64,000 bases of DNA from Callorhinus ursinus (Eukaryota > Chordata > Mammalia > Carnivora > Otariidae): NCBI RefSeq assembly GCF_003265705.1, contig NW_020312902.1, positions 15,309,972 to 15,373,971 of the forward strand, given 5' to 3'. Position 1 is the first letter of the stretch, and each line of letters starts with the position of its first letter. The notes below the pieces were generated by a model. It worked only from the letters and a program-made list of their open reading frames with translations. It was not told where the DNA came from and did no database searches. Position numbers and translations under genes: made by a program. Positions 23,834-34,440 of this stretch are shown one piece after another.

Positions 23834-24030
23834 CGGGCGCCTGGGTGGCTCAGTCCGTGAAGCAGCTGCCTTCGGCTCAGGTCATGATCCCAGGGTCCTG
23901 GGATTGAGCCCCACATCGGGCTCCCCCTGCTCCATGGGGAGTCTGCTTCTCTCCCTCCTCTGCCTGCTGCTCTGCCTGCTTGTGCTATCTGTCAAATAAA
24001 TAAATAAAATCTTTATAAAAAATTAAAAAA
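23834..24030 (+). mobile_element. Can-SINE with perfect TSD
   Basis: Full copy with the 15-bp TSD TAAAAACAAAGATCT at 23819-23833 and 24031-24045; inserted in L1. Confidence 0.95.
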
Positions 24031-24605
24031 TAAAAACAAAGATCTTAAACAACCTAGCTTTACAACTTAAGGAACCAGAAAAAGAACAGACTAAACCCAA
24101 AGCTAGCAGAAGGAAATAGATTAGACAATAAATGAAATAAAGAGCGAGAAAGTTGGTTTTTTGAAAAAAATAAAATTTGACAAACCTTTAGCTAGATGGA
24201 TTAAGAAAAAAGGAAATCAGAAATGAAAGGAGACATTACTACTGATTCTACAGAAATAAAAAGGATCAAAAAGAGTACTGTGAACATTTATATGCCAACA
24301 AATGGGAAAACCTAGATGAAACAGACAAATTCCTGGAAACCTAAAATCTGCCAAGAGTAAATCACAAAGATTATCTGCATAGGCCTGTAACTATTAAGGA
24401 GATAGAATCAGTAGTCAAAAATCTTCTAGAACAAAAAATCTCTGGACATGATGGCTTCACTGGTGAATTCTATCAAACATTTAAAGAACAATGAACACCA
24501 ATCCTTCCCAAAGTTTTCCAAAAATTCTGAAGAAGAGGGAGGACTTCCAAACTCATTCTACGAGGCCAGCATTACCTTGATACCAAAGCCAAACAGACTA
24601 TTTTG

Positions 24606-24854
24606 GGTACACACCCCTTTGGCACTCTCATCTTGCTGACTGACTACCATCAGTAGCAATCTTCTCAGCTTGTTCCCTTTCTCTGCGTCAGTCCACAACT
24701 ACTGGTCATGTATACCTAAATCCCAAATCTCACCATTAATCACCTAGCTCACCCTACCCATTCTTCAATGCCCCAAAAAATCCCTCCAAAGGTTTATCGA
24801 ACTTCTGCTGGTACCGCTTAGTAATATAACTCTACACATAATCTGAGGGCAATA
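24606..24854. other. Non-coding, nothing recognised
   Basis: Pyrimidine-rich on the plus strand. No element recognised. Confidence 0.5.
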
Positions 24855-24861
24855 CAGAACA

Positions 24862-24929
24862 TTTTCAATTAGCAATAATTGCGCCTCAGATAAACCTCAA
24901 TGGCTACAATACTGCCACTGCTCAAAGCT
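24862..24929 (-). pseudogene. U4: U4 snRNA retropseudogene, 3'-truncated and tailless
   Basis: The minus strand matches U4 snRNA nucleotides 1-68 without gaps and with 5 differences by my hand alignment. It includes GTTTATCTGAGGCGCAATTA and GCTAATTGAAAA. The 3' stem-loop and Sm-site half of U4 are absent, so it cannot encode a working snRNA. There is no poly(A) tail. A 14-bp direct repeat, CAGAACATTTTCAA, flanks it at 24855-24868 and 24930-24943. The last seven U4 bases overlap the left repeat, as expected if reverse transcription was primed internally on the RNA's A-run at a nicked target. U4 recognition is from known sequence; the mechanism is inference. Confidence 0.92.
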
Positions 24930-24943
24930 CAGAACATTTTCAA

Positions 24944-25082
24944 ACAGCTCTACTAAATCTACTTTTATTAAGCTATAATGGACTTCTCTTTAACCTCCAT
25001 ATTGGTTCTGGTTTCGGCTTCTGAGGTCTCAAACGCAGATCATCTCCCACGCTCAAAAGGCATGATGATGTTTTCTCCAACT
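24944..25082. other. Non-coding, nothing recognised
   Basis: Short unassigned stretch between the U4 fragment and a SINE. Confidence 0.5.
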
Positions 25083-25098
25083 AAAATAAGTAAAATAG

Positions 25099-25285
25099 GG
25101 GCACCTGGGTGGCTCAGTCGTTAAGCATCTGCCTTCGGTTCAAGTCATGATCCCAGGGTCCTGGGATTGAGCCCCGCATCGGGCTCTCTGCTGGGCGGGA
25201 AGCCTGCTTCTCCCTCTCCCACTCCCCCTGCTTGTGTTCCCTCTCTCGCTGTGTCTCTCTCTGTCAAATAAATAAATAAAATCTT
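25099..25285 (+). mobile_element. Can-SINE, young-looking
   Basis: Near-consensus copy with a perfect 16-bp TSD, AAAATAAGTAAAATAG at 25083-25098 and 25286-25301. Confidence 0.96.
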
Positions 25286-25301
25286 AAAATAAGTAAAATA
25301 G

Positions 25302-25890
25302 TTCATGTCCTATAAACCAAGGCAGGCACTGAACACTCCAAGTAAAGTAAGGCAAACATAGAACGACATCCAGGATATAAGGCACAGGAGGTAAAGAGAC
25401 ACTACCACAGATATACACAATTGTGGGTCTCCAAATTCATGGAAAATACACCAAAGTCTGAATATGCCAACCATCACCATTTGGGAAGTTTCTTCTCAGT
25501 CGGCCCGGGCATGTTTACTCTCTGTTTAGAGAAGCAGGAAAGTCCTCCATGCTCCCCATCCTGCTCTTAGTAATATCCCTTGATGAACTGTTGTTAACGG
25601 ATTATGTTGTAGCTCAAAAAGCTGTTCCATCAGCCTGAGGTGGTCATTTAAAACCCAAAGCCACCACATACTCTATTGTAGAGTAAGCCGTTAAGTGCTC
25701 ACCTAACTACTAGGAGCTTCTAGGGACTCACCAAATTCTTGGTCATGATGTTAGAGGAGTATCAACTCCTGTAAGGAACAGGACTAAGCAGCCAGTAAGA
25801 ACCCAAAGGAAAAATTTTAATTAGCACAGGTGACAATGTCAGTCAAAAATATACCTAGAAAATCCCAAAGAGAACACAAATGAGACCATG
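25302..25890. other. Non-coding, nothing recognised
   Basis: Unassigned sequence with a few isolated CpGs near 25500. No frame or repeat recognised. Confidence 0.5.
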
Positions 25891-26098
25891 CGGGCGCCTG
25901 GGTGGCTCAGTGTGTCGAGCGTTCAAACCTTGATTTCACTTCATGATCTTTGGGTTGTGGTACTGAGCCCCACCACTGGGCTCCACGCTCAGGGGGGCGT
26001 CTGCTTCTCTCCCTCTGCCCCTCCCCCTGCTTGTGCATGCAGATGCTCTCTAAAATAAATAAATCTTTAAAACAAAGCAAAAACAAACAAACAAAAAA
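25891..26098 (+). mobile_element. Can-SINE
   Basis: GGGCGCCTGGGTGGCTCAGT head, CT-rich body and AAATAAATAAATCTTT tail running into an A/C-rich tract. Confidence 0.92.
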
Positions 26099-26253
26099 CC
26101 CACAAAACAAATGGGACTGTGGTCTTCTGGCCTGTTAAGAGCCATTCACTTTGGAAGCAAGGGACCACAAAGACTTCCTGTCCACTGATGAGGAACTGGG
26201 TAGGTAAAAACACTTTGAGAGTTCTCAATGTTGTTTTAAGTAGAATTTGGCTT

Positions 26254-26455
26254 GGGGCACCTGGGTAGCTCAATTGGTTAAGCGGCTGCCTTCAGCTCAG
26301 GTCATGATCCCAGGGCCCTGGGATCGAGCCCCACATTGGGCTCCCTGCTCAGCGGAGAGCCTGCTTCTCCCTCTCCCTATGTCTGCCACTCTGCCTACTT
26401 GTGCTCTCTCTCTCAAATAAACAAAAATCTTTAAAAAAAAAAAAAAAAAAAAAAG
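26254..26455 (+). mobile_element. Can-SINE with long A-tail
   Basis: Full copy; the tail has a run of more than 20 A. TSD GTAGAATTTGGCTT at 26240-26253 and 26456-26469. Confidence 0.95.
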
Positions 26456-26469
26456 GTAGAATTTGGCTT

Positions 26470-27043
26470 TATCAGACAAAATAAAAAAATTTAGAGGAAG
26501 TCATAACTAAGTTAAACATGAGGGTGACAAGGGGGAAAATATGTTTCAGATAGAAAGAAAAAAAATCAACTATTCAAATTCTTTTGGGGAAAAAAACAAC
26601 AGACTAAACAATCTGGAGCAATTTAGAATTCAAGGTCTGCCAATATTTCCTACACAAAGCAAGAATTTTGTTCGATTGTCAAAGAAAGAAAAGATTCCCT
26701 TTCGTGTTAGAAAATATTAGCAAAATTCAGTCTTTTTGTGTTAACAGGGACTATAATTCAAAAGAGAATAGTGATAAGATTATCATGCAATTATATTTAA
26801 GCTATATTCTGGGCTTAGACTATCATACAGCTCATTGTAGAGATTATTTCCTAAGCCTGTTAACACCTAGTTCTTCAAAAATCACTAATTACATCAAAAA
26901 AAATTTTTCCTGCAAAAAAACTATACAGAGACTTGGAGCCATTCCTATAGCTTAAAAGATTATAATTCCCCTACTTAATGGCTATTGGGAACTGCAATAA
27001 AAATTACATCCATGTTTCTCTGATTCTGACTCTATTAATATAT
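26470..27043. other. AT-rich non-coding sequence
   Basis: A plus-strand frame of 95 codons (26668-26955) lies here, has no recognisable domain and is AT-rich. Treated as chance. Confidence 0.45.
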
Positions 27044-27242
27044 ATTTTTTAAAGATTTTACTTACTTCAGAGAATGAGAAAGAGAACATGCATGTGCACA
27101 AGCAGGGGGAGGGGGAGAGAGAGAAGGAGACTCCCCACTGAGCAGGGAGTCTGATGTGGGGCTCAATCCCAGGACCCTGAGATCATGACCCAAGCTGAAA
27201 CCAAGAGTTGGTCATTTAACTGACTGCACCACCCAGGCACCC
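27044..27242 (-). mobile_element. Can-SINE
   Basis: TTTTTTAAAGATTTTACTTA at the left, CCACCCAGGCACCCC at the right. Confidence 0.93.
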
Positions 27243-27580
27243 CTATATAACACTTTCTAAAGTCACCTTCCCCTTCAGCTTTAACTTGGTCAGTTTAGCC
27301 TTGGCTATTCCATTAATTGTATGAACACACAAGTTTTTAACCTCTCTGCTTTCATTCTTTATCTATAATGTACATTCATTCATTCAACAAGTGTCTGCTG
27401 AGCAAATAATGCCAGTCAACAGCAGTCTCAAAATTTATCATCTAAGTGTTGTATCAAATGACAAGGTTAAAGGTGCTGTCCCTTTAAGGTCTACAATTCC
27501 ATAATTATGTAATATAGCATATACATTTACTATTTACCTGGAACAGCAAGGAAAGCAAAAAACACATTTGTTTTTATATA
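27243..27580. other. Non-coding; short old-repeat text
   Basis: CATTCATTCATTCAACAAGT near 27376 is the start of a widespread old interspersed repeat. The rest is unassigned. Confidence 0.4.
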
Positions 27581-27680
27581 AGGGGCACCTAGCTGGCTCA
27601 GTCAGTAGAGCATGTGCCTCGATCTCAGGGTCTTAAGTTCAACCCCTGCATTGGGTGTAGAGCTTAAAAATATATATTAT
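27581..27680 (+). mobile_element. Short Can-SINE (tRNA part only)
   Basis: GGGGCACCTAGCTGGCTCAG then GGGTGTAGAGCTTAAAAATA; no CT-rich body. The tail runs into TA and AC repeats. Confidence 0.88.
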
Positions 27681-27685
27681 TTTAT

Positions 27686-27706
27686 ATATCTATTTTATAT
27701 ATATAC

Positions 27707-27748
<42 letters not shown>
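27686..27748. repeat. TA-rich tract and (AC)n microsatellite
   Basis: TATATATATACA text followed by about eighteen AC units (27712-27748). It probably grew from the tail of the preceding SINE. Confidence 0.93.
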
Positions 27749-29405
27749 ACACCCCTGAGCAAGATCGGTTTCACTCCCAGGAGCAAATTTCTGGCTCTAT
27801 CACAAGTTCCTGCTCTAATGATTAAAGTCAGTATCTGTGTTGAACAAAGGGACATGAAAATATGAATCTGTTTCCAAATTATGAAAAGGACAAAATGGCT
27901 AGATAGAACATCATAGATTATTTAAACCTAAGTAAGCTCATGTTTGAGCAACAGTTTTTTATATTTAGTTATGCTTATTTGTAGAAGGCTTTCTACAATT
28001 TTGGTTTAATTAATTTTCCATACATTCAGAAGCTTATACCATTGTGTACATTTACTGAATGCAATACCAACCACACAACTGTACTATAACTCAGTCACTG
28101 ATGAGCTTAAAAACATGTTCTCCAAACACTTGTCTGAAACAATGGAAGTACTGTCATCTAATCCAGAACTCAACAACAAACATTCATATATACCAGTAGA
28201 ACATCCTTGTTGCTTACAAGTTCGAGTCATAATTAATACACTGATGAAAACAATTACTTATATCTAAAGGCCCTAAAGCCACAAAGAACTAACTACTAAT
28301 CAAAGCTTTACAGTCTTGATTACACAGGGAAATGCAGTTAGGCCCAGCAAATAACCGAAAGGGGAGCCAGTTAATTTCCCCTGCAAACTGGTAATGTTTT
28401 TCCTCTCTGCCAGATCCTTGAAGGAACACACTTCACATACAAAGATTCAATAAAATATCCCTAAAAATACTTCATATGCCTCGGGTTTAATCATTTTCAT
28501 TTATTAATTTATTTTCATTTTCATTCACGCATATTTACCATTGCAGGCCCTATGCTAACTAACCCTACGATAGACTGGTCTCAGTCTTCAATGAAGATTA
28601 AGGTCTAATGGGAGAGACCAATATAAAACAAATACCAGTGCTAAAGAGAGACACAGGAGAATTTAAGAACGCAAGGAACACCTTCCTGAGAAAGGACATC
28701 TAAACAGACATCTGAAGAATGTTAAAAATCTTAGATTTTTTTTTCTGCACATTTTTGCACAGATAAATTTTTGGTCACCAAATTAGTTCAACCATAGTCC
28801 CCAAATAGGCTGTTGTAAAATACACAGCTGATGTATTTAAAATATAGGAAAAGCATTTATGCTGTTTGCCCTATGCCATCACTGTATGAAGAATATACAC
28901 TGGCTGGATCACTAGTCCCTAAAAGAGAAATCACATGGAACAGAGCTAGGTCACCCTAGTCATCTCAACCAAGACCATCCTAGATCAGCCAATAGCCAAC
29001 TCCCAACCAAGGTCAGCAAAGACCCAGCCAACCACCCAACTACCACATGTGACCAAAAACAGTGTATGCAAATGATGTTTCTCAGTTGTCTGTTATGTAA
29101 CAATATTATGGCAATAGAAAACTGATACACAAAAAAATTTGTTTAACCACTCCTATGTCTTTTCTCTGGAGACTAATGAAGGCTCTGTTCTCCCAAGTAA
29201 GTGAGTAAACCAAAAATGACTCTGCTATGGGACCCAGAAGTGAAGGCTTTAACACAGGAGAAAGATGAAGAAAATTCTTTTGGTTAATTTGTAAAGATTC
29301 AGGGCAACAAACGAGTTCTAGGAGAAAGGCCTCCAAAAATCACTGACCAACTGATATATAACTTGATGTGTTTTAGAATTCTGATGAAGAACATGGGAAT
29401 AAAAA
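27749..29405. other. Mostly unassigned sequence; old repeat at 28555-28735
   Basis: AATGGGAGAGACCAATATAA and CACCTTCCTGAGAAAGGACA (28555-28735) belong to a dispersed old repeat also seen elsewhere in the window. Nothing else recognised. Confidence 0.4.
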
Positions 29406-29417
29406 GCTAGTGAAGAA

Positions 29418-29612
29418 CATGGGGCACCTGGGTAGCTCAGTCAGTTAAGCATCCAACTCCTGAGTTCTACTCAGGTCATGATCTCAGGGTTGTGAGATCA
29501 AGCCTCACATGGGGATCTGTGCTGGGCATGAAGCCTGCTTAAGATTCTTGCTCTCCCTCTGCCCCTCCCGCTCACTCTTTCTCTAATTAAAAAAAAAAAA
29601 CAAAATTAAAAT
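29418..29612 (+). mobile_element. Can-SINE
   Basis: Full copy; TSD AAGCTAGTGAAGAA at 29404-29417 and 29613-29626. Confidence 0.95.
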
Positions 29613-29626
29613 AAGCTAGTGAAGAA

Positions 29627-30229
29627 GAGTAAGCAAACAAAAAGATCTATGGAAAATTCTGGGGGAAGGGGGTGTATTATTACCACTGGTCTTTTCTCCC
29701 ATTATTTGGCACAGAGTGAACAATCTTTACCTGTTCATGATAATGTAAACACTCAACATATTAGTTTGTTACTAGAAGTTTGGGAACACTTCCAAGAAAG
29801 TAAACATCTAAAGACATCTGAAATCAGGTCCTTAAGTTTTTGATACTGGGAGGACAAAGGAAGAGAAAAGTGTGTATGTGTGGTGGAGGGAGGAAGAATA
29901 GGCAAGGAAGAGCCCATCTCCCAGCGTAAGAAGCCATTAAATAAGATCTGAAACGGGAATAAATCACAGTTTAACACCAAATTTTAGAACTATCTCTTAA
30001 ATAGCATAAAAAACAGCTAAGAGTGTTGAAAGTAGTTAACTTTGGGGAGTAGAAACTAGGAGGAGATAGGCAGTTGCTATTTTTTATCATAAGCGCTGTA
30101 TCTTTTTAAGCTCTATTAATTTGGGTAAAAATTAAGATTTTTATCAAATTTTAACCTCAGCCTTCTTTCTGTTCTCCCCAAATTTCTATTTTCACTGCTT
30201 AGATCTATTACAATTACTCGTTTTATCCA
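29627..30229. other. Non-coding, nothing recognised
   Basis: No element or convincing frame. GGTATACTCC-type L1 text is absent. Confidence 0.45.
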
Positions 30230-31990
30230 CTCATTTGTTCATTCAACTATTTATTGGGCAACTACTAATATCTACTGTTTTTGGTAAGGATACAGCAATG
30301 AACAAAAACCTAAGTTCCTGGTGCAGTGAGGGAGACAAATCAAAAGATCCTACAAATAGTATTTTAGATCTATTAAACATATGGATATGTCCAGGAATAA
30401 GTGGTAAGAGAAAAAATGCAAAATAAAAGGGACAGAGATAGATAGGAAGGGCTATTTTACTTACGTGGGGGACATTTAAGCAGACACCGGAATTTAATAA
30501 GGGAGCAGGCCATGCAGATACAGCAGAACCCAGGAGGTAGAGGGAGCATTTAATACAAAAAGCTTAGGATGTAGGTGTGCTTAGCATGTTCAAAGAAAAG
30601 TGGGGAGGCCAGGTTATATGAAACTTTCTATGCCACTATAAAAACTTCAGTTATTATTCTGAGCAAACTGATAAACTACTGATGGGTTTCAAACAAGGAG
30701 TAATAGGAGCTAACTTTTATCTCTAGAAGGTTCACTTGCTGTGGTACAACCACTTTGGAAAACCATTTGCTGATCTATACGGAGGCTGAAGCTCCGTGCA
30801 AGTCCCACTTGTAGGTAGAAAACCGACATAAATGCATACATCTATTTGCCAAAAGACATGTACCAGTACATTCATAGCCAGACTCCTAATAGCCAAAAGC
30901 CAAGAACTATCTGAATGCCCGTCAATAGAATGGATTTAAAAAAAAAAAAAAAAAAAACCATAGTGTATTAACACAATGAAATAGTATCTAGCATGATTCT
31001 CACGTGCATAATGTTGCATGAAAGCCAGACTCAAATTACATATTGTAGGATTCCATTTATATACAGTACATCAGACCCAACTAACCTGTGCTCTTAAAAG
31101 TCAAGACAGAGGTTACCCCTCGGGGTCAGGGACTGGGAGGGAGCAGGAGTTGCTGGTGATATTCGGTTTTTTGTTCTGGGTGCTGGTTTTACAGGTGCAA
31201 TCAGTTTGTGAAAATTCAGAAATTCCTAACATGCACGCTTTTCTGTGTTTATCGATGTCAGTCAAGTTCTTTTTTACAGAGCAGTCTGACTGTTGTGTGG
31301 AAAATGGGTCCTAAGGAGGCAGGAACAGCAGGGAAACCAGTTAGGAAGCTAATGTCCTAGTCCAGCTGGCGATGAAGGTGACTTAGGCGGCAGAGGTGGG
31401 GTGGGGCGACCATCCTCTGGAAATATTCTGTAGCTGGACTCAGGAGGATCTCTTGACAGATTACACAGTAAGGGGGAGAGAAACAAAGGACTAAAAGAGA
31501 ACACTGACATTTTTACCTGGACAACTGGAAAAATAGGAGTGCCTTCATGGAGATGGGAAAGACTGCAGCAAGTGCAGATTTGGAGGACACACGGAAACCC
31601 AGAGGCTAGTTGTGAGAGCTGCCATGTGAGAAGGTTCCAAGCACAGGGGCTGAACATAGAACTGGATATAGGAATCTGGAATTCAAGAAAGTTGGAGCTA
31701 CAAAATCCACGTGGGAGGTGTCGGCAAAACCACACAGCTGGTTTTAAAACCAAGGACTCCCACAGCCAGGTGATGAAGGTTAACAATGGTGATTAAGTCA
31801 CATTGACAGTATGTGCCCTTGTTATAAGGGGAGGAGAATGAGCTTTTACTCTGTGGTCTTCCTCCCCAAGCCTTTAGCTCCTGACCTATCACTCTATAAA
31901 ACAGTTGACCAGCACTCCTTAACATTGTCAAGATCATCAAAAACCAAAGAGTGTGAGAAATTGTCACAGCCAATGAAAGCCCAAGAAGAC
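30230..31990 (+). repeat. Long ancient interspersed repeat, split by L1
   Basis: TTCATTCAACTATTTATTGG, GATACAGCAATGAACAAAAA and TATTATTCTGAGCAAACTGA (30230-30735), then GTCTGACTGTTGTGTGGAAA, GAAACCAGTTAGGAAGCTAA, GGACAACTGGAAAAATAGGA and AAGTTGGAGCTACAAAATCC (31281-31990), follow one long dispersed mammalian repeat. I know its text but cannot name its family. An L1 fragment interrupts it. The 145-codon minus-strand frame at 31349-31786 is antisense to this repeat. Confidence 0.55.
30736..31280 (+). mobile_element. L1 3'-region fragment inserted in older repeat
   Basis: CACTTTGGAAAACCATTTGC, CTATTTGCCAAAAGACATGT, GGATTCCATTTATATACAGT and GGGACTGGGAGGGAGCAGGA are decayed L1 ORF2-end and 3' UTR text. 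Confidence 0.65.
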
Positions 31991-32049
31991 AGGCTTACTA
32001 TATGGGATGCAGTATCCTCACTAGATGCAGTATGTAAAAGCTAATGAAA

Positions 32050-32265
32050 TCTCAGTAAAAATAGGGACTTCAGTTAATGATCAAGGGGCAGTATTGGTTC
32101 TGTCAGTGTGGCAAGCGTACCATCCTAACTGAAGAGGTTAGCAGGGCAAACTGTGTGCAGGAGCAGGTGGTGCTGGGGTATGAGAACTATTTCTTGGCAA
32201 TTTTTTTTTTTGTAAACCTAAAACTCTAATAGTTTACTGAAAAAGCAAAATGGGCCTGGAGGAGA
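32050..32265 (+). mobile_element. L1 3'-end fragment
   Basis: TTAATGATCAAGGGGCAGTA, GTGTGGCAAGCGTACCATCC, ACTGTGTGCAGGAGCAGG and TTTTGTAAACCTAAAACTCTA match an old L1 3' terminus. Confidence 0.65.
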
Positions 32266-32550
32266 TCACCTCCGGGGCGGGGGCTGGTGTGTAGGCAAAA
32301 AGGAGGTCAGCAAGAACCAAAGACCAAGGAGTGTTCTGGAGACCATTAGTATCATTTGTCCTGTTCACTTATTTCTCTCACTTATTCCTTCTTATCATCA
32401 CACGACCTTTTAACGGAGTGTCCTTTTTCCGCTGTTACTCCCTCTAGAGCAGCACTGTCCAAGAGGACTAGGCAGGCACATGTGGCTATCGAGCACTTAC
32501 AAAGTATCTATTGCAACTGAGGAAATAAATTTTTAATTTTATGGAACTTT

Positions 32551-32707
32551 TTTAAAGATTTTATTTGATAGAGAAAGCATGAGCAGGGGGAAGGGTAGAA
32601 GGAGAAGCAGGCTCCCCGCTGAGCAGAGAGCCCGATGTTGGGCTTGATCCCATCATGACCCAAGCCAAAGGCAGACCCTTAACTGATTGAGCCACCCAGG
32701 TGCCCCT
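32551..32707 (-). mobile_element. Can-SINE, shortened
   Basis: AAAGATTTTATTTGATAGAG at the left, GCCACCCAGGTGCCCC at the right. It shares the outer TSD TTTATGGAACTTT (32538-32550 and 32904-32916) with the next SINE. Confidence 0.92.
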
Positions 32708-32710
32708 GGA

Positions 32711-32903
32711 TTTTTTTTTAACTTTTTTAATGCATTTTGAGAGAAAGAGCACGAACAAGAGGGGTAGAGAGAGAGGGAGAATCCCAAGCAGACGCCCTGT
32801 TGAGCATGGAACCTGAGGTGGGACTTGATCTCATGACACCAAGATCATGACCTGAGCCAAAACCAAGAATCAGCCACCCAACCAATCGAGCCACCCAGGC
32901 ATC
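32711..32903 (-). mobile_element. Can-SINE, older copy
   Basis: T-run, AGAGAGGGAGAATCCCAAGC body and GCCACCCAGGCAT head complement. The SINE at 32551-32707 appears to sit in its tail. Confidence 0.9.
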
Positions 32904-32990
32904 TTTATGGAACTTTAAATTTAAATAGCCACATATGGCTACCAGTTACTATTAGGACAACAAAACTCTAGAGTTCAGGATCACTTATTT

Positions 32991-33882
32991 GATCCTTTTC
33001 CCAGACCTTTTACAAGCCATGGTATTTCTGACTCTCCACTCTTGATTATCTTAGCTCCAGAACATCCTTAATGTCTGAAGCCAGACTTCACTCAGTCATG
33101 GTCCCTCTCTTTCTACACCTACACAGGATAGAAGCCTCCCAGTTGAAATGACCGCCCTCACTAATCTGCCTGTAATTCAGGCCTCAAAGGTCATGGAGTC
33201 CTGTGAATTTAAGGAAAAGGTTTCCCAAGGGTGTTTTTTTTTTTTTTTAAACAAGAAAGGGGGAAAAAAATTCCCCGTGTTAATTATAAAAACAGCTATT
33301 AAAAACAAATACAAAAATATGAAAATACTCAAATTAATGATTGAATTACTGAGATAAGTCATGTCATTCTTCTAAAATTAAACCGCTATTCACAATGTGA
33401 ATAACTCATAGCACACAGTCCTACCACTTTCTTTTATTCAAGCAACTGTAAAATCCCTATTTGTACAATGTGTCTTTACAGCCATTAGGCATGAAGACAG
33501 CATTCAATTAAGTTCTTTTCTCATTCTCATCATGGTAGTATAATCTGCTACTGCCCCCCAAATTAAGTGGTAGGACTTCAATGATAATGTAATCACCCAA
33601 AAGATCCAGAGTACACTTAATTTTCAAAGGTGACTGAAACAAATACAATTAAAAAAAAAAAATCACAGGCACCTCAAGGCTCTGGAGATTAAGTCCCCAA
33701 ACCATTAAGGAACTCCATTTTGAGAAACAAACTACTCCCAGTTGAAATACGAACATCCATGAGAGAGTAATAAGAGCTTCTCATAATCCAGCTATCAGAG
33801 GCTTTCTACCTTGCAGTCACATGACAACAGCAAAATTACAAAGCTATTTTCACAGAGGTAAAAAAAAAAAAATCTTAGAAAG
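32991..33882. other. Non-coding, nothing recognised
   Basis: Unassigned AT-rich sequence with a T-run near 33233-33248. Confidence 0.5.
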
Positions 33883-34032
33883 AGGGGCACCTGTGTGACT
33901 CAGTTCGTTAAGCATCCAACTCATTGATTTGGCTCAGGTTGTGAGATGGAGCCCCACATCGGGCTCCACGCTGGGCAGGGAGCCTGCTTAAGATTCTGTC
34001 TCTCCCTCTCCCACCCCCCACCAAAAAAAATC
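33883..34032 (+). mobile_element. Can-SINE, shortened body
   Basis: GGGGCACCTGTGTGACTCAG head, CT-rich body, A-rich end. An approximate TSD, TCTTAGAAAG / TCATTAGAAAG, flanks it. Confidence 0.88.
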
Positions 34033-34199
34033 TCATTAGAAAGAATCCTATAATGAACCTCCCTGTACCAATACCCACTTCAACCTTTGCATGGCTGATA
34101 ATTGGGCAAGTTTTAATAGTCAAGACAAGTTGTGTGAGGAGGTGACCAGCAACATCTCAGAAGTGCCAAGGCAAGGAAGTAAGGCAATGAAAGAAGTTA

Positions 34200-34440
34200 A
34201 AGAGGTTCCTACTTATTCAGTCAACAAATATTTACTAAACCCTTAGCATACAGCCAAACCTGAGAGTCCCAGGACATGAACACGGTCCTGTCTTCCTAAA
34301 GCTCAGCCTAGGGGAGTTTGAAAACAACTAACCAATTGCAAAGCAGTGTAACCCACTACATAACAGGCAAGGTCAAGTACCAAGGTAAGCACCAAACCCA
34401 GACTTGAAGGTGGGAGTAAGGCTGAAACAGGAGATGAATA
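34200..34440 (+). repeat. Ancient interspersed repeat (same family as 30230-31990)
   Basis: TTATTCAGTCAACAAATATT, AGCAGTGTAACCCACTACAT and CCCAGACTTGAAGGTGGGAG follow the 5' part of the long dispersed repeat also seen at 30.2, 54.6 and 59.9 kb. Confidence 0.45.

Larger units (their letters stand above)
20010..24605 (+). mobile_element. Old L1 5' half: 5' UTR, ORF1, start of ORF2
   Basis: It starts at AGGAAGATGGAAGAGTAGG, a typical L1 5' end. The 5' UTR text continues after nested insertions (20436-21060), then an ORF1 region about 21060-22100 (GAGAAAGACTTTAAAACAAC), then inter-ORF and ORF2 text to ACCTTGATACCAAAGCCAAACAG at about 24595, where it stops abruptly. Frames are broken. Insertions: 20051-20433, 22610-22909, 23110-23304, 23834-24030. 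The 3' half is absent. Confidence 0.75.
32440..32990 (+). mobile_element. hAT-like non-autonomous DNA transposon, split by two SINEs
   Basis: GCAGCACTGTCCAAGAGGAC and CATGTGGCTATCGAGCACTT (32447-32520) and, after two SINEs, AATAGCCACATATGGCTACC (32925) are text of a small hAT-type element that begins with CACTGTCCAA. Family name uncertain. Confidence 0.6.

Noticed and set aside
31349..31786. 145-codon minus-strand open frame, the longest in the window
   Set aside because: It is antisense to an ancient dispersed repeat, has no domain and no gene context.
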